Assembly (NCBI GenBank): GCA_026182355.1
Contig: JAPFBL010000049.1
Coordinates: 2,046,001 to 2,110,000 of the forward strand
Direction: 5' to 3'
Length of the DNA stretch: 64,000 nucleotides
Origin: Hermatobates lingyangjiaoensis
Lineage: Eukaryota; Arthropoda; Insecta; Hemiptera; Hermatobatidae
Within the stretch, counting starts at the first letter, position 1. The number at the start of each line of letters is the position of its first letter. A program made the position numbers and the translations under genes. Shown in pieces: positions 55,150 to 64,000 of the stretch. The notes under the pieces were generated by a model. That model was not told the origin of the DNA. It was given only the letters and a program-made list of their open reading frames with translations, and did no database searches.

Positions 55150-55252
55150 CTTCTGCCCATGAAAAAGGTTTTACATAAAGACCGAAACGATGGCAATGAG
55201 AGTTTAATTTGAACCTGATGAACTGACCGAGTCTCGATAAACTTTAGTTCTG
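55150..55252 (+). mobile_element. PLE-terminal fragment (family D)
   Basis: ACCGAAACGATGGCAATGAG, TTTGAACCTGATGAACTGAC, CGAGTCTCGATAAACTTTAG, then GTATACATATATA. It matches the copies at 35575 and 51955. A weak core (CATGAAAAAGGTTTTACATAAA) precedes it. Confidence 0.7.
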
Positions 55253-55326
55253 TATACATATATACCAATTAGATGAAACTAGAATTTTCAAAAGAACACA
55301 TAGAAAAGAAATCACTGAACTCACTA

Positions 55327-55352
55327 ATATATTTCGATGTCCTCGCCGTCAG
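55327..55352 (-). ncRNA. Decayed family B hammerhead
   Basis: Minus strand CTGACGG, GAGGAC, ATCGAAATATATTAGTGAG. A9 is G and stem II is poor. Confidence 0.45.
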
Positions 55353-55516
55353 GAATAGATGTGAATCGCTCCAAAGGCTGATAACGACTGGCTTGGCGTT
55401 CGAACTGAAGCACTCAAACAGTGTAGCCAACTTTCGGAGGAAAGGTAGACAAGGAAGATAAAGAGATAAAAGCCAAATAAAAATTAAAACAACTTAAGGA
55501 AAAAAACCAAAAACAA

Positions 55517-55810
55517 TCAACGATTGAGGTTAAGCCCAGGAGCCGATCTACCGCCCAGAAGACTAATAAGTGCTTCGTCTGAAGCTCTCAGAGTGACTTT
55601 CGAATTAGTCTGATCAATCTGCCTCAGGACCTGTACACGGAAACAGTTATTGAAACTGAGTCCGTGAGAACTGGCATGAGTAGCAACAGGAAGGTCACTG
55701 CGTTTGGCGACGGACGACCTGTGATTATTCATAAGCAGGCTTAGCTTGGTGGAAGCCAAACCCACATAAAACGAATCACACTGGGTGCAATCCAAACGGT
55801 TTTGGAACCT
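55517..55810 (-). pseudogene. PLE GIY-YIG endonuclease and C-terminus
   Basis: A 92-codon open frame reads MDCTQCDSFYVGLASTKLSL, NNHRSSVAKRSDLPVATHAS, SHGLSFNNCFRVQVLRQID, KVTLRASDEALISLLGGRSA, PGLNLNR, stop. C-x-x-C followed by FYVG and the HRSS motif gives the PLE GIY-YIG nuclease core. The domain acts in target nicking at insertion. This is the longest undamaged PLE protein piece in the window besides 6728-7129, but the reverse transcriptase is missing. The first Met is internal to the family's usual protein. Confidence 0.85.
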
Positions 55811-55823
55811 CTTTTATATGTCC

Positions 55824-55993
55824 TTCTGAAGTAAAATGGATAAACAAACAAAAGTCTCCACACAAATGAAGTTTTATTCAACGCGTTTCCAACACTTTGT
55901 GTTCATAATCAGGAAGACAAAGTGTTAGAAACGCGTTGAATAAAACTTCATTTGTGTGGAGACTTTTGTTTGTTTATCCATTTTACTTCAGAA
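55824..55993. mobile_element. Head-to-head dimer (family C variant)
   Basis: The arms 55824-55908 and 55916-55993 are near-perfect reverse complements around AATCAGGAAGA. Followed by a direct 30-bp duplication (ACTTTTGTTTGTTTA) and by AATGAGTAAATACCGCACAA, which is shared with 53867-53890. Confidence 0.85.
55880..55913 (-). ncRNA. Family C hammerhead, CTGATTA core
   Basis: Minus strand CTGATTA, TGAACAC-AAA-GTGTTG, GAAACGCGTTG. G8 is T. The plus arm (55911-55938) keeps only the GAAACGCGTTG half. Confidence 0.55.
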
Positions 55994-56060
55994 ACTTTTG
56001 TTTGTTTACCCTTTTTACCTCAGAATGAGTAAATACCGCACAATTACGGATTGCACAACT
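55994..56060 (+). repeat. Short tandem duplication after the dimer
   Basis: ACTTTTGTTTGTTTATCC and ACTTTTGTTTGTTTACCC lie about 32 bp apart; the second copy continues into the family C flank. Confidence 0.75.
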
Positions 56061-57105
56061 AATGATTTCTTTTATATGTGTTTTTCTGTAAATGTAGTTT
56101 AGACATACATATATATTGCTTTCTTTTTTGCCAAACATAAATTACATGACACTATCTACAGAAAATCTTATAGATATCTAATAAAGTAGTCATTCAGCAG
56201 GATTTCATGTAAAAACTCATTGTGAAGTATTGAACTAAACAAAATTATTTTAAATAAAAATTTGCAAAGAGTATAGGAAATAAGTCAATCGTATAATAAA
56301 TCAACAAGAAATTTATAAGTTCAAGATTTCTGTGAGTGTTCGAACAAATATTTTTTTTTGTTTCTCCCACTGTCAGGCGGTGTTTCCCCGCTTAGTTGTT
56401 TTTTTTTCATTAGTCTTCCAAAATCTTTACCTCCTTCCGTTTTTGACCTACCCGACTACTAATTTGAGATTACGAACTTTCTTTTATCCTTTATATCCTT
56501 TGTGGTTATAATGGTATACATTTTTCTTTGAAGATACTTTTCCATTTGTTAGACATTTTTAAAATAATTTAGTTGGGATGTTTACATTTCTAGTTTTGCT
56601 TTTCAGCCTGTATTTGTGTAACATAATTTTCTCTATACTTTTTTTACAGCGGTTCCAAATTGACTTCTCATTGCCTTTATTCTTGATTATTTTTGTATTA
56701 TTCCATTATGTTTTCCTATTTTCTAAATATTATAGATCATTGTAAATGGTATATTGTAAATTCCACGCAAAATCATTCGCTGAAATCCTAATTAGTATTA
56801 GCATATATATGATATGTCCTAACATGCATGTCATTTTTATTTATTAAATGTTACCCATTTGTATAAGAGCACTTATGTTAAATTTACGGTAAGGAAATAC
56901 GTAATTCACCGATACGTCCATCACCCCCTCCCCGCAGACTGAAGAGTATGGGAGATCTCTCAGTTTTAGTGACTTTGATGTTGTTTTTCACCTCGTTTGT
57001 TTTGTTCATGATGATTAATGATTCATTTATTTACTTTAATATTAAGTCATTAACAATTGCTTATTTAAATAAAATCTGGTGTGGCCTACCCTAACTTTTA
57101 CTATA
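56061..57105. other. Unassigned AT-rich stretch
   Basis: Nothing recognised. Confidence 0.5.
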
Positions 57106-57109
57106 AGTA

Positions 57110-57450
57110 AACGTAATATCAAACTTCTTGGGTATATAATAAATAATGTTCCATTTAGGTACAATAGAATGTCTAAATGTTTATTAGTTAAAAGTTTATT
57201 AGAATGGAGATGTTTATTAGTCTTTCATTCCTGGAGGTAGTACAGGTAGTGATTCATCCACTTATCAATATGTACGCTTATTTTGCTATATCACTTACAA
57301 TTTTTTACAGACTTACATTTCTTCTTATGGAAGAAAGAAACATGGCTATTCTTCCAATACCCAGTGGGTCTCTTACATAGTTTACCTGACCTCCTTCTAC
57401 ATTAAATATTTAAGACAAATTTTCTCATTCAAAACATGAAAATATTCCTA
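57110..57450 (+). repeat. Dispersed repeat, copy 2
   Basis: Same orientation and order of blocks as 8085-8455, for example ATATCAAAC, CATTTAGGTACA, TTTCATTC, CAGGTAGTGATTCA, TACGCTTATTTT, CTGACCTCCTTC. Diverged, with indels. Confidence 0.6.
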
Positions 57451-58124
57451 TTTTATCTAAAAAAATTTCAGAAACATCCAAGAAAAAATGTGATTTAGGA
57501 TAATTCTTAATTTAAGATGTAGGATAATTATACGTTTATTTTTCTACAAAGAATGTTTTCAGATTTGAATTTTTCTTTACATTTTTGGTATTTTATAGAA
57601 TTATTATACTAGAAGTTTCATGGCTTCCTAGTATTTAATATAAACCACTTTCTTGTTCTTTGTCAAAAATCATTTATACCAATTCACTCTGAGCGAGACT
57701 GTTATCTTTGTCCTGCTAGCTGTACTCTGTCATAACATTGCTGTAAATGTATAATGGGAAAAAATATATTAGTAACTAGCCAGTTCTACATACTCCAATC
57801 AAAGTCAAAGCCGGCTATTCAGAATAAATTTAAAAGTTTTATAACTGGAAGGTTGAAATTTTTAAAAATAATAGATATGTACTATTAGAATAAAATAGTG
57901 AAAAAACTGTATATTTCTCAACAAACATAACTCTTCTTTCTTAAGAAAAGAGTCAATTCCTCACACTTCAATTTTACCCAAAGATACTATAATTCACAAA
58001 CACAAAATAATTTACAACTGATATTATAGATATTAATGATATTTTAGCGTAAATATTAAAATATTTTCTAAAAACAGAAAATGTACTGTAACAGTCCTCT
58101 CAAGAAAATTTTTAAAACAAATAC
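57451..58124. other. Unassigned AT-rich stretch
   Basis: Nothing recognised. Confidence 0.5.
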
Positions 58125-58570
58125 CTCAACTCATCCTCCTTAGAATGTTCTATTTTTAGGTACAGTTTCATTTTGATACATCAAACCGTGCAGCTTCATC
58201 GCTCTCACAAGCTTTCAGATTGAATTATAAGTCAAAATTTTTACATTTTATTCAACAAAAATATTTCCTATTGTTTTAAAAATCAATATATATTTTTCGT
58301 TTATTCAATTTGTAACATCAAAGATAATGCCAAATTTTCAAACTCTAGAGTTGGTCGTCTAGATGAAAAAAAAAATGTATTCTAAAAATAGGCTTTTGGA
58401 CAAAAAAGTGACTTTTCCAACAGGCATAATTTTTCCCAAAGAATGGGGATCATCTACACTATGAGGCCCGTTTTTGTATGAAATATCAACTTGATCTATA
58501 AAAGATTCTGGACCGTAGCGTGGTAAGAAACTTAGCATACATAGTCACCCACCCACCCACTCACCCACTC

Positions 58571-58601
<31 letters not shown>

Positions 58602-58690
58602 TCATCGAAAAAACTTTATAAAACGACTTCTGGGACCTGAAGCATATAATTCCGTCAAAATCTTGAGATCGATTTTTTTCACGATGACTA
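58125..58690 (+). repeat. CA-containing dispersed repeat, copy 2
   Basis: Collinear with 23290-23830, including a 30-base identical block at CTCACAAGCTTTCAGATTGA onwards. The (CA)n part (58546-58600) is longer here. Confidence 0.85.
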
Positions 58691-59030
58691 TACTTATGGT
58701 ATAGTAATAAACTATCAATTGAGGCTTATTCATGTTTGTTTACTTGTAAAATCTTTTTTATTGTTTTAACTAGACCTTAAATAGTCGTAAAAATCAAACT
58801 GCTCAACAGACCGTTATTTCTTCATTAACGTACATGAAACTATATACTTAAAATAAGGATTTTATGCTTAAAGAAGTTAAGGTGGTATTTTTGTGGAATT
58901 TATCTGTGAAGGTTTAGTTAGGAGCAGGGTCGGTTGGTCACTGATTTATCTAACCGCGGTTGAACCAACCTAAGGTGGAAGTGATGCAGATTCAAGTGCA
59001 CCTCGTTCTGATATATTCCAGTTAGTTGCC
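58691..59030. other. Unassigned AT-rich stretch
   Basis: Nothing recognised. Confidence 0.45.
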
Positions 59031-59530
59031 TGCTTCCTCCACAAGGGTCAAGTTCTCCCACCCCTAGCACTTCCGCCCTGTTTTATTGGCCAAGGTGTAA
59101 TTGTAACAAATGGCATTCGATGTGCATGTTTTAGGGAGATTAATGATCTCTCCTGGCTTGATATGTTCCACCACTGCCTCTTCCCAAATAATTGCAACAT
59201 ATAATTTATCAATGTTTATATGGTGTCATGAAATGGATCTCTCCACTACGATTCCCTCATCTGTTCTCAAATACTTGTCCTCTCTCATATATCATCCAAT
59301 TGCACCATCGATATGATTTTCCCAATTCTTTTGATACCAAACAAATGCCTGGCAATTTTTCCTCTGTTCTACAGGGATCATTGATTGCGTGGTTTTCCAA
59401 TCAGTTAGGCTGGACCTCGCTTGGTGCTCTATTGTTCCTCTCTCTACTATCTCTTTCTCTTACCTCCAGTTTCTTTTGGAATGTTCCCATGTGGAGTGAC
59501 AACACTCTAGAGATTGAATATAAATATTAA
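59031..59530. other. GC-richer patch of unknown nature
   Basis: Balanced composition (CTCCTGGCTTGATATG, CCTCGCTTGGTGCTC). Open frames of 68 and 112 codons on the plus strand have no recognisable domain; the minus strand has stops. It could be an old transposon interior. Confidence 0.4.
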
Positions 59531-62454
59531 ATACTTTGAATTATTTTTCAATCCTTGTACATTTGAATTGACGAGACTAATACCCTTCAAACCTAAATGA
59601 CTTTTAAATTATTTCTACCTTAAAGCAGTCCATTTTTCAAAACTTTTCGTCTGTTTTTTTACTGAGATAATGGAAATCTTTAAAATTATATCATTTCTAT
59701 CTTTTAGAAAATGGAGTATACCTGTTTTTTCAATTTATATCACAGTTTCATATTAATTGCCTAAAAATAAAAAAAATGCATTGCCTACTTTGTAGAATGT
59801 TTAAAATAATGTCAATCACTTTATTCGCCTGTACTGTAAAATTGAAGAAATAGTATATTTTAGAGGTTATAAAATAAAAGTTTCTTTATCTATAATGCAT
59901 TTATTATTATTATTATTCATATTGATAATAATTATTTTACCCCTTGAAATTAATAATAACAGATTAAAAAACAAACAACTGATGAAGTAAATGATCTTAT
60001 AATGTCATATTAAATTTTAAAGAAACATTAAAAGCACTTTTTTCATCCTTCTGGATTCTGGGACAAACATGGTAATCGATAACTGAGTTTTTAATTCTTT
60101 TTAATATTTCTGATATAGTTTACTCATTAAAATCAGTTCATTGTTCTTTTCCTGATTTAATATGTTCTAATTTACCTTGGAATGACTTTTAGAAACTTTG
60201 AAATATTGTTTAATCAATTTTTATTTGATGGATTAATTCTTTAAGCTTAAAGATAGGATCTTTTTTACGGAATTAGACTAATATTAAAGTGAAACGTTAA
60301 TCATGAACAAATATCATCAGATGAAAAATAAATGAATCTAAATGATTATGTTCCTGATGAACTTTGATTCATGATGACGTTCAGGATGATTGATCTAGTA
60401 CTGAGATTCTCCCATGGTAATAAAAAAAAAATGTCCATCTCAACCCCTGGCTGATGAAGTTTTGACAGAGCTTGGAGCGAAATGAATTAATATAACTTAA
60501 AGCGTATCGTAAGAATGGAACAGTCCTGGATGTAGTATTAAGTTGAAGCTACATAGGACGTGACACTCGTAATAGGTTTGTGATGTTATTTTAATGTACA
60601 TTTCAATCCATTGTAAAACAAAAACTTTTCTATGTAATTATCATTGAATTATCCCTTAGATCCACATTATTATAAAATAACTTCTTAGAAAATAATAATA
60701 TAAAAATAATACATATTTTCCTTATTTCAAAATCCACTATGAATAATTTAATCTTAGCGTTAGCTTCTAGACCAGAAGTTCTTAACCTTTCTTTGCTTAT
60801 AGATTCTTTGAAAATTGTGTTCTCCTCTGTCTACCCCGAGGTTACTTGTAATACCCGATTATTCTCTAAATTCAAGTTTTATAAACTAGAAAGAAAAATA
60901 TTTATAAATAATTTTACAAAATTTATTCTAGTACATTACGCAATAATTCACAATATACCATGTGAAGATATTAGATGATGACAGTTTAATAGGGATATTT
61001 TTCTCATCTGTGTCAAGCATGCACATCGAATGTCATTTGTTACAATTTCACCCCGACCATTGAAAGGGTGTTGAGAAAAAGGAGATGGTGGGAAATGTAA
61101 TTTGCGGAGAAAGGTCTCGTTCACCTCTCGTTCCATTCAATATCGTAGTAACCAGGAACTCAATTGCATTGTTTTTTCAGGTACTCCTAAAAAAGCAGGA
61201 TTAGGTGTTCCTCTTCAACTAGTGGAAGGAGGTCTTTCATAGCAAGAGTAAACCAGAAATGCAAAACGTATAATTTGTGCTTATAAATTACAGAGTTACT
61301 TCTTAGATTTCAGTGACTACTCCATCGGAGTCTCTTCACAGTCATCCCCAAGGTTTACATTGCATATAAAAAGGATATTCAAGAGTAGTAGTCAGAACTA
61401 AATATCATGGTTTTCAATAAAAATTAAAAATCTTGAAATTCGACCATGAAAATTAAATGATCTCAATAAGGAAATTAAAAAAAATAATAGAATAATTATA
61501 ATTTTATGAACTTTATAAACAAACAGTAAGTTTCAAACTTTATGACCGACTTCAATGAAATGCACAAATAGTGGTATATGTACAGAAAGAAAGAGCAAAA
61601 CGTACTTGTTATTCCATATTATCTTTATTAAAAAAATATATATTATTTAATTAAACCATTATTCAATACATAGGTTGAAGTATATTAAACAGATTGAATA
61701 CGATGATGTTTTATCTGTTGTATTAAATAAAATTACCATTAATGAGAAAAACGTTTGCTCATAACATCCTCACAGGAAGAAAAGAGATAAATCATGCTAA
61801 ATTTAACAAATATTTAAGAAATTTTAGAGAAAGTAATTATTAAGACGAATACAATAAAATAATTGATTGCTTAATTATACGAACGAGATACATTTTATTA
61901 CACATACTGCGATAAGAATGAGTGATCAAATCTATGACCAACATCAGATTTTAGTTTTTTATGAACTTTCATTCAAACAACATTAAATATCAAATAACAA
62001 ATTCATCATAAAATCATTTTTGTTAAAGGCTCTGTTGACAAGTTTGTTGAAAATCAGTTTTGTAAAGCAATAATAAGTTTCTTCTGTACTATTTCACTTC
62101 ATATTTGTATCATCACTATTTTTATTAGTTCTTGTATGACGTATATAGGTAGCACTAAAAGATTTTTAGTTTAGTAAAATTTTGAATTTTCTTGATCAAG
62201 TTGATAATTTTAGTATACACAAAAATAATATTATAGCTCATTGAGAGTTTTAAAAATTTATACCATTATTCACACAAATTATATATAGCTAACTGGAGAA
62301 TAAATAATTTAACATAAGATTAAAACTTAATTCCTACAATGAATGAATACACACTGATGTAATGTATTTAAATCTTCTGTACTCTTCTAAGGGATATATG
62401 TGTAGCTCAGATATTATATTGCTTCCTTATTGCTATTAAAGTCTTTTATTATCG
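59531..62454. other. AT-rich stretch without gene
   Basis: A short (ATT)n run lies at 59899-59917. The frames at 60739-60978 and 60948-61136 lack family features. Confidence 0.5.
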
Positions 62455-62905
62455 CTTTTAACTTTAATATAAGCAAAGAATAGTGATCGTGAAAAAATTC
62501 GGTGTAATGATTTTGACGGAATTACATGTTCTGAGTTACATGTTCTAGAAGTCGTTTTATGGAGTTTTTTCGATGATGCCTGCGTGTGTGTGTGGGTCGG
62601 TGGGTGAGTATGTGTCCAAAGTTTGTGGACATACTATGATCCAGAATTTAAGGATCAAATTGATATTTTATACAAAAACTGGTCCCTGGCCTTGTAGTTT
62701 AGATGTGCCATATTGGTCAGGAGCAATCATGTATAATGGAAAAGTCACTTTTTTTTGCCGAAAACCTATTTTTAGACTAGGTTTTTTTCTCCTAAACCTA
62801 ATTCTAGAATCTTGAAATTTTTGCATTATCTTTGAGGTTACAAAAGCAATAAAGGAATAATAAATTCAAGAGTTAAAAAACATTAAAGACTTTTAAAACA
62901 ACAGG
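62455..62905 (-). repeat. CA-containing dispersed repeat, copy 3
   Basis: Inverted relative to copies 1 and 2: AGTGATCGTGAAAAAATTC, TTTTGACGGAATTACATGTT, CTAGAAGTCGTTTTATG, then a (TG)n block and TTGCATTATCTTTGAGG. The 80-codon plus frame inside (62573-62815) is a by-product of the repeat. Confidence 0.85.
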
Positions 62906-63000
62906 AAATATTTGTTTTCAATGAATTGTAAAAAAATGTTGAGAGTTCTCCCCCATGGATGGTCGTCACAACGTTTTACATTCTTGAATAAAAAGAAGTC
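62906..63000. other. Unassigned
   Basis: Nothing recognised. Confidence 0.4.
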
Positions 63001-63090
63001 TCTCTGAACCAGATTTGAACCTCAGATCATCGTACTAGCATATCAGTGTACTAACTGTTTTCACTTGGTTGTCATGGGTATAATATAAAG
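63001..63090 (-). repeat. tRNA-like (SINE) fragment
   Basis: On the minus strand GAGGTTCAAATCTGG fits a B box, preceded by a GTAC...GTAC stem in the place of an anticodon arm and by a poor A box. No acceptor stem. A tRNA-derived SINE or tRNA pseudogene. Confidence 0.45.
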
Positions 63091-64000
63091 ACACAAAACA
63101 CTGTTACACTAACAAGGCATTATTAAAATAAAATTTCTTTTATCTTGACTAATTATAACAGAACACTTATCTGTCAATAATAGAAATGCATTAATTAATC
63201 TACTAGATAATTAGTAAACAATTAATTTTATCAATAAAAATTGTTTATTAATTACTAAATAGCTTCTGCCTGATCTAGAAATACATTGCATAAATATAGA
63301 AGAATAATAAACGTAGTTTAAGCTATACTTACAGTTAAAATATTGCATTAATTATTGATAAAATACTATTTTTAAAACACTTTAAATTTTAATTTCATGA
63401 AGAGACGTATTTTTATCAAATAAGTGAATTGGATTTTATAATGAATATGTTAAAAACTTTTAATATTTAACAACAGTTTTTAAAAAAAATTAGTTCATTA
63501 GCATAATCACGTACAGTTATGCTAATTTCTGAGAGTGAGATATACATATGAAGGAACATATTTCTTTGGGTCGATAAAAAGAGTATTTAAGCAAGTCTTT
63601 GAATATTTATTTTCATCTTCTTCTTCCTAATAAAAACATCTCATGAAATGACACGCAAACGAAAAGCGTTTGTATATCATCTTCTTGAGTTATGAGTTTC
63701 ATTCTGTTTATGCAAAAATAATCTAGGCATAAATGTCTATGAAATGAGTTTTAAGTCATTTTTTTTTCTAGATATTTTTCCTGTGTTCTGTCTTATAATC
63801 GGAGAGAATAAAGTAGTTGTTGGAGAGAGTCCAATCTTATGACATTCTTAATTGACATCTACTCGACATTATTGACTCTCTTGATTTTTTAAACTACTAC
63901 TACTAATTGTTTGGATTTGTTCTGGCTCACTTTTAATACTATACCTGCAGCTTGTGTTGAATAAATGTTGATTTACCTTCTAAACTTAAAATTAAACACG
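63091..64000. other. Unassigned AT-rich stretch
   Basis: Nothing recognised up to the end of the window. Confidence 0.5.

Larger units (their letters stand above)
55253..55810 (-). mobile_element. 5'-truncated Penelope-like element
   Basis: Minus strand: GIY-YIG and C-terminus (55810-55517), 3' region, decayed hammerhead (55352-55327), short TA. Its 3' end meets the 3' end of the family D unit at GTATACATATATA. Confidence 0.8.

Noticed and set aside
63001..63090. Functional tRNA gene
   Set aside because: No acceptor stem pairing and a poor A box; only the B box is convincing.

Overview
This window reads as a non-coding, AT-rich stretch of an animal genome, roughly two thirds A+T by eye. It has no operons, no long open reading frames, many (TA)n, (CA)n and (CT)n microsatellites, and eukaryotic transposon relics. 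The repeat content (Penelope-like elements with hammerhead ribozymes, a Helitron, a Ty3/gypsy-like integrase tail, tRNA-like SINE fragments) fits a metazoan, most plausibly an invertebrate or an early-branching vertebrate. I cannot name the species. I recognise no host protein-coding gene, rRNA or functional tRNA. The longest open frames (about 100-147 codons) are mostly chance or transposon-derived.

The dominant content is debris of Penelope-like retroelements (PLEs). Eight coding relics can be recognised: C-terminal or GIY-YIG parts at 1080-1247 (+), 5989-7145 (-), 26338-26448 (-), 49779-50063 (-) and 55517-55810 (-), and a second lineage at 9600-10270 (-), 10873-11447 (+) and 24430-24860 (-). 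In the best ordered copy (5914-7145, minus strand) the order is reverse-transcriptase tail, linker, GIY-YIG endonuclease, 3' region, hammerhead motif, (TA)n.

About 25 to 30 hammerhead-like motifs (CUGANGA, stem II, GAAA) lie on both strands, in several sequence families. The best (10411-10442 minus, 10559-10590 plus, 51834-51862 plus) also have a paired stem I and a minimal stem III, so they look like complete type I hammerheads of the kind known from PLEs. The motifs are strikingly arranged. Units commonly sit 5'-to-5' as near-perfect palindromes (5.8, 8.6, 10.5, 10.7, 12.3, 13.1, 26.5, 26.8, 28.2, 53.8 and 55.9 kb). The 3' end of a unit usually abuts a (TA)n run, which is often shared tail-to-tail by two units.

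Layout: 1-1.6 kb PLE 3' end between two TA arrays; 1.6-5.5 kb AT-rich with a diverged direct repeat; 5.5-7.1 kb palindrome plus the best PLE relic; 8.1-8.6 kb dispersed repeat and degenerate ribozyme pair; 9.3-13.5 kb the densest PLE/ribozyme cluster, ending in a gypsy-like tail; 14-23 kb mostly featureless with foldbacks at 17.3-18.6 kb; 23-24.9 kb a solo hammerhead, a dispersed CA-containing repeat and a PLE relic; 25.7-28.4 kb a second PLE/ribozyme cluster; 30-36.5 kb scattered repeats and tRNA-like pieces; 36.5-47 kb little recognisable; 47.2-48.5 kb a decayed Helitron with clear termini and a helicase remnant; 49.8-56 kb a third PLE/ribozyme cluster; 57-64 kb dispersed repeats and a tRNA-like piece.
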